Shown: in pieces, positions 35,055-43,831 of the stretch
Layout of the letters: the number at the start of each line of letters is the position of its first letter
Position numbering within the stretch: the stretch's first letter is position 1
DNA from: JAPULR01 sp965238215
GTDB taxonomy: Bacteria; Chloroflexota; Dehalococcoidia; Lucifugimonadales; GCA-2712585
NCBI GenBank assembly: GCA_965238215.1
Contig: OZ250180.1
Span: 62,001 to 126,000, forward strand
Direction: 5' to 3'
Length of the DNA: 64,000 bases
Program-made: the position numbers and the translations under genes
Notes under the pieces: generated by a model
Told to the model about the DNA's origin: nothing
What the model saw: only the letters and a program-made list of their open reading frames with translations
The model's database searches: none

Positions 35055-35966
35055 ATGCGCATACCAATGGCGGCAATTTTAGCAATCGGCCTTCTCCTAT
35101 CGCTGATAGCTTGTACGGGAAATACCGGTCCTGCCGGAGAGGCTGGGCCTGCGGGGCCACAGGGGCCTTCCGCCGCCCCCGCTGAACCGCCGGTGTCCGC
35201 GCCGGCCAAGTGGGAACCCGCTAAGTACACGCAGCACTTCGTCAGAGAGGCCATAAGCAAGTACCAATCAGATGGTCTCGATGCCACAGTCGCCTACTAC
35301 AACACCGAGGAGAGCGTTGACGGACAGTGGTACATGTTCATCCTCGACCAGGACGACACTATGCTGGCCCATGCCGCCAACTCAGACCTCGTTGGCCGGC
35401 CGGCCTCCGCGGCCATCGGTCCCAACAACTATCCTGCCGGAGAAGCAGTAGTGGCGGTTGCAGATGAGGATGGCGCCTGGTTCAGTTTTAGCTTCATAAA
35501 CCCGGTGTCAGGCACTGCTGAGATGAAGCATTCCTGGATGGTAGATGTTGATGGTCTGACCTTCGGATCAGGTTGGTATGAGCGCGGGACAAGCAAGTCC
35601 GACGTACAAGCCTACACCAGAGATTTTGTAAGCCGAGCCATAGCCCTCTATAACGCCGTCGGGCGCGAAGATACCATAGCTTATTACAACATGCCGGAAA
35701 GTGTGGACGGCCAGTGGTACGTCTTCATCGTCGATGAGAACGGCTACACTATCGGCCACCATAACCCGATGTTCAGAGGCCGTGACCCAAGCGAACGCGT
35801 CGACTCTACGGGATATTTCTACGGTGACGACCTGCTGGGCGCCACCGACTCTGGACGTTGGGTAGACTACGTGCTGTTAAACCCCGAAACGGGTGACGAG
35901 CGTCAGAAGCATACTTGGGCGGTGCGCCATGACGGGCTGATCTTTGCATCCGGGTGGTACGAATAG
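35055..35966 (+). CDS. Lipoprotein with a Gly-Pro-Ala linker and two cache domains
   Basis: A 303-residue exported lipoprotein. The signal peptide ends with L-I-A-C20, the lipidation Cys. A short collagen-like stretch follows (GPAGEAGPAGPQGP), then a Pro/Ala linker. Two tandem cache (sCache-type) domains make up the rest: YTQHFVREAISKYQ...YYNTEESVDGQWYMFILD and YTRDFVSRAIALYN...YYNMPESVDGQWYVFIVD, about 120 residues each. Cache domains bind small molecules outside the cell, but here no kinase or chemoreceptor part is attached, so it may be a stand-alone ligand-binding protein for another sensor. ATG 35055 is chosen for GAGGAAGG upstream and the signal peptide. It is divergent from the regulator operon. 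Confidence 0.88.
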   Translation: MRIPMAAILAIGLLLSLIACTGNTGPAGEAGPAGPQGPSAAPAEPPVSAPAKWEPAKYTQHFVREAISKYQSDGLDATVAYYNTEESVDGQWYMFILDQDDTMLAHAANSDLVGRPASAAIGPNNYPAGEAVVAVADEDGAWFSFSFINPVSGTAEMKHSWMVDVDGLTFGSGWYERGTSKSDVQAYTRDFVSRAIALYNAVGREDTIAYYNMPESVDGQWYVFIVDENGYTIGHHNPMFRGRDPSERVDSTGYFYGDDLLGATDSGRWVDYVLLNPETGDERQKHTWAVRHDGLIFASGWYE

Positions 35967-35999
35967 ACGCAAACCGACCCGTACTGACCCATAGCAGCC

Positions 36000-36458
36000 C
36001 TAGTCATTGCTGATGGTCACAACCCCTGAACGGCCTTCGTACATCATGGTGAAGCGCTTAAGGAAATTTCTGCCCAGCAGAGCCATGTGATGTTACCCTG
36101 TGGAGGCAAGGTAAACACCGGCAAACTTTCCGTAGATGGTCCATGAAAGTTCTGGGATGTATATCTGGGCAAGGTGGAAGGGGACTTCGAGGGATCCATA
36201 TACTCCAACGATAGTGTCTGTTTCGAGGATAGGCAATCCCAGTTGTATGGCCAGACTTGAGTCAATGCAGCATTCAAAGGCCCCCGAATCCACCAGGACA
36301 GGCCAACAAGCCTACGGTAGTTTCGGAGCATCCAAATCTCCAGGTTGGAACGCCCGATCATACCCGATTTGTACGGGCAACGTAGGCACCAGCAGCTCCA
36401 GAGTATACCGTCCTGACAGTTCTCCGAAATTGTCAAATCTAACTCTAGCTGTGGGCAT
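36000..36458 (-). pseudogene. Retropepsin-like aspartic protease with two in-frame stops
   Basis: A single reading frame of 153 codons from ATG 36458 to TAG 36000, broken by TAG at 36312-36314 and TAA at 36093-36095. Repaired, it reads MPTARVRFDNFGELSGRY, then the aspartic protease motif PVLVDSGAFECCID (D-S-G active site), a middle part (GLPILETDTIVGVYG, VPFHLAQIYIPEL), and ends HHMALLGRNFLKRFTMMY. This is the layout of small bacterial clan AA (retroviral-type) proteases, active as dimers. Both nonsense codons are base changes, not frameshifts, which argues for true decay. Just upstream another short open segment ends with TAG at 36459, abutting the ATG, but it has no start codon. Confidence 0.8.
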
Positions 36459-36461
36459 CTA

Positions 36462-37157
36462 AAACTCCAGCGCCTGAAGCTTCAGGACTTCGTCTACGAC
36501 CTCCGTGGCGCCCGTTTGGTTGCACCTGCTTTCATGGCAATAACAGCCCCATCGGTTCTGTCGCGTCCTCTCACATATCTATACGTTTAGCGGGACGGAA
36601 GAGTTTCAAGTGAGTTTTAGGACATGTGCCGGCAGCCAGCAGTCCGGATCGATTCAAACTGAGAGAGCGTGTTTCCGGCGAGAAAGCTGGAAATCTCAAA
36701 GACTCCATCGCATTGGCACATACCGCGCTTATACTCGAACTCAGGGTAGTTGCCAAAGTGATAGGCAGAGCAGTGACGATTGGCCCGATCCTTTTTGCAA
36801 TACTGTAGTGCTGTACATAGGGGCAAAGTTGGCTGAACGGCTGGCGTCTGGGGTAGAAGCTGCTGTTGAACAGGATGGTTGAGTACCCCCGCATCTATTT
36901 ACGGCTGTCTTCGGCTGGTCATCCCTTCAGGGGCAATTGCACTCGCTGTTGAAACAGCTGAAGTGCCCCTTAAGGTTCTGCTAATCTGTCTAGCGGAAGC
37001 TCTCGGCATCATCGTAGTAGGTCTTATAGTTGAGTCGCATGGGCTACTGGAGAATCTGCCCACGAGGTAGACCGTTGGCCTCACAGCACTGTTGCCTTAT
37101 CTCTTCCAGCCAACGCTTCAGCTATGGAGGGAACCGCGACAACATCGAATAACCCTA
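36462..37157. other. Intergenic region with uncertain coding scraps
   Basis: About 700 nt. Short plus-strand frames contain hydrophobic stretches (LVVAKVIGR near 36750 and ALAVETAEVPLKVLLICLAEA near 36940) in different frames with stops between. They could be the remains of a membrane protein, but no family was recognised and none is called. Confidence 0.25.
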
Positions 37158-38123
37158 TCAGGGAGTAACTTCCCTGGCAAGCTGTGTCCTGAAGTAGGAC
37201 ACAATGTGTTCCACGTACTCGTCTGGAAACATGTAGAATGCTTCGGCGTGGTCGACACCTGGGACGATCCACAACTCACTCTTGGAATGCGCCGCCTCGT
37301 GGACCCGTATGCCGTGCTCGCTCAGGATACGTGTGTCAGCATTTCCGTGGATTACCAGGATTGGCACATCAACAGACTTTATTGATTGCTCTGGAGCCAG
37401 CTTATTCAGGTGGATGCCGTACAGTGTGTTAGCAAACAACGACGCCCCCGGAATGAAGACCGGCGCTGCCCACTCGGGAACAGGGGTTTTCCGGGCAATT
37501 TCGAAGGAAATGAGATCGTTTACCCTGGCGTAAGTGTTGTCGAGGACGAGAGCTCGAATGTCCGGCTCAGCAGCCGCTGCCAGCACGGCTGCTCCGACGC
37601 CCATTGACCTACCAAGGACACCGATCCGGTCCGGCTGAAAGCCACGGGACTGGAGGTAGTCGTAGGCCCCGAGCACATCTTCGGCCTCGTCGATGCCCCC
37701 CGTTATCCTGGCGCCACCCGAGGTCCCATGTGCTCTTAAGTCAAAGAGCAGAACGTTGAAGCATTCCTCAACCAGGTGAGCGGCGATCCTCGTGGCCTCG
37801 CGGCTTGTGCGATTCGAACTGATGCCGTGAACGAGGATTACACTCGCTTCACAACCTGGGGAGGGCAGATACCAACCCATGAGGGTGACATCCCCTTTGC
37901 GTGAGACAAACTCCACGTCCTCGTATTCAAGACCATAATCCGTCGGATGATCCTCAAATTCTACGAGTTCTGCCCTAGTCACACCTGACGCGATGAAGTA
38001 GGAGACTCCCGCGTACGCAACGAATAGAAGAATAGCCAGCGCTAGGACGCCCCACTTATACATCCCAGCACGGTTGCGGTTTGGATTAGGGCTTCGTTCA
38101 ACAGGTATATGGTTCTGAATCAA
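37158..38123 (-). CDS. Membrane-anchored alpha/beta hydrolase
   Basis: A 321-residue alpha/beta hydrolase with an N-terminal membrane helix (YKWGVLALAILLFVAYAGVS). The catalytic triad is visible: Ser in GVLGRSMGVGAA, Asp in VIHGNADTRIL and His in PGVDHAEAFYM. The oxyanion segment ILVHGISSNRTSR comes before. It resembles the FrsA/YfhR-like (serine aminopeptidase S33-type) hydrolases with an outside catalytic domain, and probably cleaves an ester or amide. TTG 38123 is the start, with GGGAGAG 6 nt upstream. No operon partner is seen. The substrate cannot be predicted. Confidence 0.88.
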   Translation of the reverse strand: MIQNHIPVERSPNPNRNRAGMYKWGVLALAILLFVAYAGVSYFIASGVTRAELVEFEDHPTDYGLEYEDVEFVSRKGDVTLMGWYLPSPGCEASVILVHGISSNRTSREATRIAAHLVEECFNVLLFDLRAHGTSGGARITGGIDEAEDVLGAYDYLQSRGFQPDRIGVLGRSMGVGAAVLAAAAEPDIRALVLDNTYARVNDLISFEIARKTPVPEWAAPVFIPGASLFANTLYGIHLNKLAPEQSIKSVDVPILVIHGNADTRILSEHGIRVHEAAHSKSELWIVPGVDHAEAFYMFPDEYVEHIVSYFRTQLAREVTP

Positions 38124-38149
38124 TCCGACTCTCCCGTCACCGGTCTAAC

Positions 38150-38404
38150 AGATCCACACTGCAAATGTCCGATCTGGTAGGACTTGAAGATCCCGGCTTC
38201 GTCATTGGCTACAAATAGCGACGCTACCACAAGATCCTGGGCAGCTTAACCCTAGCGGATGCACTCAGGCTTCGGTGTGCGGGAATCCTGCCAGAGAGGG
38301 AGGTTGTTCAAGCTCAAACCGTCGAACGGTGGAGACGACACAACCAAACATTTGGTAGGCTGAACCGGATTCAAGCCGAATCAGCGTCTACCCCAACAAG
38401 GTAG
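38150..38404 (+). pseudogene. Degraded coding segment with an in-frame TAG
   Basis: A plus-strand frame reads LQMSDLVGLEDPGFVIGYK, TAG at 38216-38218, then RRYHKILGSLTLADALRL, PEREVVQAQTVERWRRHNQ and FGRLNRIQAES, ending at TAG 38404. The composition and amphipathic helices look coding, but no start or ribosome site is clear and no family was recognised. The internal stop and lack of start suggest a remnant. Confidence 0.35.
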
Positions 38405-38571
38405 GCTTGACAACGAGTCGGTTGTGACGGTTTCGGGTAAACAGAAGCTAAATCTGAACGCCGTTGGCGTGTGCGGGACTTTCTGGTTGCATCAAACCGG
38501 CCAACCAACGGGTTTTCGACTCATCAATGCCTTGAAATTCTGCACGGATACTGGACTGGTCGTTTCCTCTC

Positions 38572-38925
38572 TCAAGGGCGAGTTGCGAATGAACCTCTGT
38601 CCGCCTCACGGTAAGTCTCCAATGTGCCCAATACTTGCGCCAGTTGCGAATTCTTCTCTTCCGTCGCGATTGCCTTGGATTCTTCCTCAATTGAACGGAG
38701 AAGGCTCGTCACCTCTGGCCCATCTATGACCGCAAGATCATTGTTTCCATTCATTATGCGCAAGAACGGAACACGTGAAGGTTGCTTCATTAGGATGAAT
38801 GAGTACGTTCCCACATCGACAGTCCACCCGTTATTTCCCAAACTGGCGGGCTTTTCCCACCGAAGCTTATGTTGCCTGGTCGATGTCTTCAGCTCTCCTA
38901 TCACATTCAGTTCAATCTGTGCCAT
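38572..38925 (-). CDS. Hypothetical protein, 117 residues
   Basis: A small soluble protein of unknown family. GGAGG lies 6 nt before the ATG, giving good support for the start. The N-terminal 70 residues look beta-rich (ELNVIGELKTS, HKLRWEKPASLGNNGWTVDVGTYSFILM, FLRIMNGNNDLAVIDG), and the rest is a charged helix (VTSLLRSIEEESKAIATEEKN). No signal peptide or membrane segment is present. It stands alone between pseudogene fragments. Coding status is supported by the ribosome site and composition only. Confidence 0.6.
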   Translation of the reverse strand: MAQIELNVIGELKTSTRQHKLRWEKPASLGNNGWTVDVGTYSFILMKQPSRVPFLRIMNGNNDLAVIDGPEVTSLLRSIEEESKAIATEEKNSQLAQVLGTLETYREADRGSFATRP

Positions 38926-39625
38926 TAACTACCTCCATGGTCTATATACATTGAGGATGAGGCTTTGAGGACTTCATACGGCAAACCATTCAGAGTGAAA
39001 CACTGCTGGAAGTCCACGTTCACCATCCGAATCTTTCTGCCAGCGGCCTACTTGTGCCCAGAGTCTAAGCCGCGCCATGTATCCCTCTATGGATTCCCCT
39101 GGCCCAAAATTACCAACAAGGCACAGGGCATTAAATCTGATGGTACGAAAAAGACCTAATTCCAAGGGACTAAGATGCCCTAGATTTGTGCTCTGTGATT
39201 TACCTCCGTGCGGTATATCTGTTTCAACTTGGTAATCTAAATCACCACAAAGTTTACGACATCCCATTTGTGAGCGACAACACGAAGATGTGCAGAAAAC
39301 GCCAAGTTCGCTGTAAACAACGGAGGAATTGACCTGGCCAAGGAGTATGGTCTGGCATCACCCCATGCCAGCATCTAACCGGATTGCGCTGGACCCAGTC
39401 ATCTAGATAGAAATTAGGCGGGGATGAGCGAGGACGGCGTCTCCTGAGCGTAGGCTTGTATTACAGAACATCACCTGACGGGGAGTTAACGATTCCGCGC
39501 TCCCCTAGGCTGTTCTGCGGTTGCCCCTGGCTGTGGCCATGTCGGACCTGTGGATGTCAATTAGGAGCCGTTGAGTGTCGGCAAAATGCTTCTATGCACT
39601 CAACGGGCTGGCCCAGCAGGACGTG
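38926..39625. other. Intergenic region, no supported gene
   Basis: About 700 nt upstream of the hypothetical gene and past the end of the NHL gene. Small frames occur (such as KFAVNNGGIDLAKEYGLAS near 39305-39360) but have no start, ribosome site or recognised family. No RNA gene or long repeat was seen. Confidence 0.3.
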
Positions 39626-40630
39626 TCAGAGGTTGAACTGGGGATCTACCCAGTTGTTCTCCTTCTGATATATCTGGATTCGAGCCCTCTGGTTGTCGGC
39701 AACAAGCACCTTACCGTCATCTGATATCTCGACGGCGCAGGGCCGGTTGAAACGCCACTCCGGTTCATGACTCTTCACTCGGAGCCGGGCCTTAATATAG
39801 TCAGGATTGGCGTCGACAAACTCCTGTGCCCACTTGGACAGTCGTTCCGCATCACCGCGGAAGCTGGCGATGTGACCTCCCGCCGAATCGTAGACCTCCA
39901 GCTTGTGGTTCCACCAGTCAGTAATGTATACGTCACCATCTCTATCAACCGCAACGTCACTGGGATGCTTCACCTGCCCTGGGCCGCTGCCCGACGTGCC
40001 GAAGGTCGCCATGTATTCTCCATCCGGGCTGAATTTCTGCACGCGGTCGTTGTGCCAGTCGGCCACGTAAACGTCGCCGCAGCTATCGATGGCGATACCC
40101 CAGGGGCGGTTGAATTCTCCTTGGCTAGCGCCCTTTCCACCCCAACCCAAGATATACTCGCCGTCCTTGGTGAACTTCTGGACTCTGTGGCTCATTTCCT
40201 CTGTGATGTAAACATTTCCGTCCCGGTCGAAGGCAAGTCCGCCGGGACTATTGAGCTTACCCACATCCTTGCCCGGTTTGCCCCACTTCTTAATGAATGT
40301 CCCATCCTTGTCGAACACGGAAACCCGGCAGAGCCATTCGTCGAGAACATAGACCCTTTCGTCGTTGTCCAGAGCAATGGCGACGGGCCAAACGAATAGG
40401 CCGTCGTCCTCCCCGTAGCCACCGAACTCGCCCAGGTACTCCTCGTCTATGGTTGCTATGGTTATTCGCTGGCACTTCTGAAATTCGTCGGACTGGTTCA
40501 CCACGTAGATTATGCCGCCGCTTCCTAGGGCCAGGTCTGCGGGATACCTGAACCCACGGCCGGCTAGGGTGTTTATGCCAATTGTATGGCTGTAGTTGTA
40601 GACTCTGCCGCGCGCCATTACAGTTTGCAT
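39626..40630 (-). CDS. NHL-repeat beta-propeller protein
   Basis: A 334-residue protein made mostly of NHL repeats, which fold into a beta-propeller. Repeats are clear: NSPGGLAFDRDGNVYITEE, NRPWGIAIDSCGDVYVADW, KHPSDVAVDRDGDVYITDW and NRPCAVEISDDGKVLVADN, each followed by a RVQKF/KLEVY strand. It lacks an obvious signal peptide. Such propellers bind ligands or act as lyases, and no catalytic motif is evident. It lies 30 nt after the DUF1800 gene on the same strand, so the two form a likely operon. It ends before a stretch with no gene. Confidence 0.88.
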   Translation of the reverse strand: MQTVMARGRVYNYSHTIGINTLAGRGFRYPADLALGSGGIIYVVNQSDEFQKCQRITIATIDEEYLGEFGGYGEDDGLFVWPVAIALDNDERVYVLDEWLCRVSVFDKDGTFIKKWGKPGKDVGKLNSPGGLAFDRDGNVYITEEMSHRVQKFTKDGEYILGWGGKGASQGEFNRPWGIAIDSCGDVYVADWHNDRVQKFSPDGEYMATFGTSGSGPGQVKHPSDVAVDRDGDVYITDWWNHKLEVYDSAGGHIASFRGDAERLSKWAQEFVDANPDYIKARLRVKSHEPEWRFNRPCAVEISDDGKVLVADNQRARIQIYQKENNWVDPQFNL

Positions 40631-40660
40631 GGCGATGATGCCTCCGAATTTGAAGTGAGC

Positions 40661-42079
40661 TTAGGCAAACTGGTATTCGGGGGTGGAAGCTATGAGTCGA
40701 AGCATCTCGCCCACACGACGGGCAAAGACCGACCGCTCCTCCTCGGAACGACCCCTACTCACGGGACCGCCGGCCTCTGCATGGACAATCAACTCTTTGC
40801 GGGTGTCATCATCGATTTGAACGGGACCCATCAGGTCAGCGCAGCTATCAACGAAGTCTCGGGCAGTCAAGCTTTCCTTAGTGGCCAGCCGCTGGATGAT
40901 GTCGCTTATCCCCGGCAGGGAAACGTCTCCCACTCTATCGGCAACGAAGTTGATGCGCCGCACCAGAGCGCCGGTATCCAGCCACTCGTGGCCGGTGTGC
41001 CAGCCTTCTACACTGGGAGGGTCCAAGAGACTTTGTCCCTGGTAAGCCGTTTCCATTCCAATAGGTCCAATGCCGGGCTTGGGCGACGTATGGTCTTGGA
41101 CCAGGCGCATAGCGCCGGCTATCACCTCGGCAGGGCTTTTCACCTTGGCGTGCCACACTGAAGGGTCTTTGAAGAAATCGGCGTTGAAAATCATGTGCAA
41201 AGTGGCGCGGATGTCGTAACCGGAGTCAATGAAAGTTGCGGCAATTCGATTTACCGCGGCAGGGTCTCTGGGAGCCTCGTCCAACCAACTAGGCACCTGC
41301 ACCTCGTCGGCAACGAAGAAGTTGTACAGATGGCGGGCCATGAAACGTGCAGTTGCAGGCTGCCGGACCACTATGTCGATGATATCCTCGCCGTTAAACC
41401 TGCCCCGGTGTCCTAAGAATACCTTCTCACCGTCATCATGGTCATGCGGGAGGTACTCAAACTCCCAAAGATGCCGAAGGTAAGGCATACGGGGCAGCTT
41501 TGGGGCGATAGTCCAACCGGTAAAGGCGCGGGAGCATTCCTTCACGTCCTGCTCACTGTAGTTGCCCTGTCCCATGGAGAATAGTTCCAGAAGCTCCCGC
41601 CCCCAGTTCTCGTTGGGGGCGTCCTTGTGATTTTCGTTGTTGTCCAGCCAGAAAATCATTGCTGGGTCCTTGGCAAGCCGGACAAGTAATTCTCGGTAGT
41701 TGCCCATTCCGTGGCGGCGGAACATGTCTATCTGGACTTGCATCTGGTTGCAGTTGTCGATCTTTGAATGTCCGGTGGCGAAGACGTGATGCCAGAATAG
41801 GGCCATCTTCTCTTCGAGAGGTCTGGGAGTATTGATGAGACGGTACATCCAGTGGGCCTGACCATTGTGGGGTAGGCCGCCGGGTATCTCAAAGCCGGGG
41901 TTGTGCCGGAAGATGATGCTTTCGTCTATGGGAGGTATGCCGTTGGCCTCCGGGTATACCAGCTCATCCACCGTGGCTTCGTAGCCTCTGGATGCCCTGG
42001 TTTCCAACTCACTTCTGGGAGAGCCGAAGCCTGCCCTTCTCATGAGGTGTGCCATTAGCGCGATGTCTTTGTCTAACAT
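40661..42079 (-). CDS. DUF1800 family protein
   Basis: A 472-residue protein of the DUF1800 family. It begins HLMRRAGFGSPRSELE (the family's usual opening) and contains KMALFWHHVFATGHSK, NENWGRELLELFSMG and FLGHRGRFNGEDIIDIV, all conserved landmarks, ending LRLIASTPEYQ. The family is widespread and often pairs with DUF1501, but here the next gene is an NHL protein instead. No signal peptide is seen. Function is unknown. An AGGACG box lies before the ATG. Confidence 0.9.
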   Translation of the reverse strand: MLDKDIALMAHLMRRAGFGSPRSELETRASRGYEATVDELVYPEANGIPPIDESIIFRHNPGFEIPGGLPHNGQAHWMYRLINTPRPLEEKMALFWHHVFATGHSKIDNCNQMQVQIDMFRRHGMGNYRELLVRLAKDPAMIFWLDNNENHKDAPNENWGRELLELFSMGQGNYSEQDVKECSRAFTGWTIAPKLPRMPYLRHLWEFEYLPHDHDDGEKVFLGHRGRFNGEDIIDIVVRQPATARFMARHLYNFFVADEVQVPSWLDEAPRDPAAVNRIAATFIDSGYDIRATLHMIFNADFFKDPSVWHAKVKSPAEVIAGAMRLVQDHTSPKPGIGPIGMETAYQGQSLLDPPSVEGWHTGHEWLDTGALVRRINFVADRVGDVSLPGISDIIQRLATKESLTARDFVDSCADLMGPVQIDDDTRKELIVHAEAGGPVSRGRSEEERSVFARRVGEMLRLIASTPEYQFA

Positions 42080-42186
42080 AGCTTCGTCCTATTCTTAGTG
42101 TTGTTCATCTTAAATTCGTGTTGGTAAGAAGTCAATTTTGCTTAGATGGCTGCATTTCCGCTCGAGATAAACTCATCTTGAACAAA

Positions 42187-42219
42187 TGCCGGTCCTGTCG
42201 GCAAACGACAGGACCGGCA
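42187..42219 (-). terminator. Strong intrinsic terminator on the minus strand
   Basis: TGCCGGTCCTGTCG (42187-42200) and CGACAGGACCGGCA (42206-42219) form a perfect 14-bp stem with a 5-nt loop. On the minus strand it is followed by TTTGTT, the signature of an intrinsic terminator. It would stop transcripts from the redoxin gene at 43055-43663. It overlaps the first codons of the truncated symporter frame, showing that those codons are not natural coding sequence. Confidence 0.8.
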
Positions 42220-42221
42220 CC

Positions 42222-43024
42222 CTGCGGATCCTCACGGCTGTCCTGACCATCTTCTTCATCATGTTCTACATCAACTCCGGTCTCATAGCGGGGGCCAAGC
42301 TGTTGGAGACTGTCTTCGGGATGGAGCACAACTCGGGCGTCTTGCTGACTCTGGTGGCCGTGGCGTCCTACACGTTCATTGGCGGCTTCATGGCCGTCTC
42401 CCGGACGGACGTATTACAGTCCCTTGTGATGCTGGTCAGCTTCATCATACTACCGCTTACGCTGATCTTTGCCACAGATGAGCCCTTTCGAGGCATTGGA
42501 GGTTCGCCGGGCTTCTTTAATCCCTTCACGGACGCCGACGGCAACACAGTTTCGGCAATCTTCGTCCTCTCAGCCATCGGCTGGGGCCTGGGCGCCCTCG
42601 GCTCTCAGCGGGTGCTGCAGCGGTTTATGGCCATAGAAAGCGAAGAGAAGCTTAACAGCAGCCGTAACATTGGGATGATATGGTTGTTCTCATCTTCTCA
42701 TTCGGTTTCCTGCTGGGGCTCGTGGCACGCCCTGCACTGGCTGAGATGGGCCTAATGGGGCCCCTGGTAGGTGACGAGGGTCTGTACAATCCAGAGCGAG
42801 TATATTTTGTAGCATCGGAAGCCTTCTTCCTGCCCATCTTCACGGGCCTGTTGCCCACGGGGGTGGTGGTGGCCGTCATGAGCACGGCGGACTCCCAGCT
42901 GCTATTGGCGCCCCAAGGGGACTTCACTAGACCTTGCTGTGGTCCGGATGTTGAGCGACCTCACTGTGGCGACCACGTCGGAGTTCCCTCTCGCAATGCT
43001 CGAATGGCGGGTTTGTGGCGCTAG
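42222..43024 (+). pseudogene. Internal fragment of a sodium:solute symporter (SSS family)
   Basis: Part of a PutP/PanF-like sodium symporter. The first frame reads LTIFFIMFYINSGLIAGAKLLE, then VASYTFIGGFMAVSRTDVLQSLVML and SAIGWGLGALGSQRVLQRFMAI, matching membrane segments 4 to 7 of the family. A one-base shift near 42685 leads to FSFGFLLGLVARPALAE and TGVVVAVMSTADSQLLLA, the Na+-site helix. The first three helices and the C-terminal third are missing. The upstream end is fused to a terminator hairpin, so the ATG at 42186 is accidental. No functional transporter can be made. Confidence 0.85.
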
Positions 43025-43054
43025 GATAAACCCATTGAAGAAATCAGCTGAGTA

Positions 43055-43663
43055 TTAGGGGCTGACTAGGCCTTTGAACAACTCTCGCCAGTCCTCCGCC
43101 GTTTCGCTTCCATATTTAACGACGGATACGACGACACCGTTGGAGTCCAGGGCCATGTAAGCGGCCTGTCTGGTGACGTTGTAGTCCTTCAACATCTGCA
43201 CGTCTGCTGTTGCCATGTCCCAGGAGAATCCCTCGGACTCCTTATATGACAGGATCTTTTGCCCCGTCTCAGTTGGGTCAACTCCAACGCTAAGAACGGC
43301 AACCCGGTCTGAGTATTCGGGATGTACTTCTTTCAATTGCCTCAACGAGGCACGGCAGACAGGTCACCAGGTGGCGAAGAAGTAGAGAATAACCGGGCGG
43401 CCCTGGAAGCTGTCCAGGTTGAGATTCTCACCCGCCGCGGTGGTGAGCGCGAAGGATGGGGCCATTTGGCCGACCCTGTTACCCACCTCTAAGGATGGCT
43501 GAGAAGTAGCGGCAGTGGCCCCAGCAGCTGGCGCTGCGGTCTGCTGAGAAATGGGAGTGCCGGCGGTGGATTCATCGCCCCCGCAGGCGGCTACTAGGAT
43601 TGAGGCCATAGACAGGCACAAAGCCAGGGCCGACCATCTCAATCCATTAGTGAATTCTCTCAT
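43055..43663 (-). CDS. Selenocysteine-containing lipoprotein redoxin (TlpA/AhpC-TSA-like), UGA at active-site residue 100
   Basis: A 202-residue thioredoxin-fold lipoprotein read through an in-frame TGA at 43364-43366. The signal peptide (SALALCLSMASILVAAC) ends in the lipidation Cys27. A Thr/Ala linker follows, then the redoxin fold: RVGQMAPSFALTTAAGENLNL, then PVILYFFATW, then TGA, then PVCRASLRQL. In the family this spot is W-C-x-x-C, so TGA stands exactly at the catalytic Cys and gives W-U-P-V-C (Sec100, Cys103). The rest is intact (VAVLSVGVDPTETG; the conserved thioredoxin-type strand YMALDSNGVVV). ATG 43663 has GGAG 8 nt upstream and a TATAAT at 43688-43693. A strong terminator lies at 42187-42219. 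A hairpin 11 nt after the TGA fits a SECIS. It would exchange disulfides outside the membrane. The alternative is a nonsense mutation, as neighbours carry some. Confidence 0.72.
43338..43366 (-). promoter_or_regulatory. Candidate bacterial SECIS element
   Basis: On the mRNA, UGA (43366-43364) is followed by 11 nt, then the stem TGCCTC (43352-43347), the loop GTT and the stem GAGGCA (43343-43338). The 11-nt spacing equals that of the E. coli fdhF element, and the loop starts with G, as bacterial SECIS models require. The stem is only 6 bp with a three-base loop. Confidence 0.5.
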
Positions 43664-43831
43664 TGAAACTGCTCCACAATATCCTATATTATACTTGGAT
43701 TCACCCAGTTCATGCCAGACCATTTCGCACCCAATCACCAAAGCACAATGGCACTCCCTCCAGTCACAACACCGCGTTCGGAATGTGTCGTTGAGTAGCC
43801 TGCAGTCGGAAACATCCGTAGGATAACAAGC

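Noticed and set aside
36462..36590. Short Cys/His-containing frame directly before the retropepsin gene
   Set aside because: The frame has no start codon before an upstream stop, so a gene cannot be supported.
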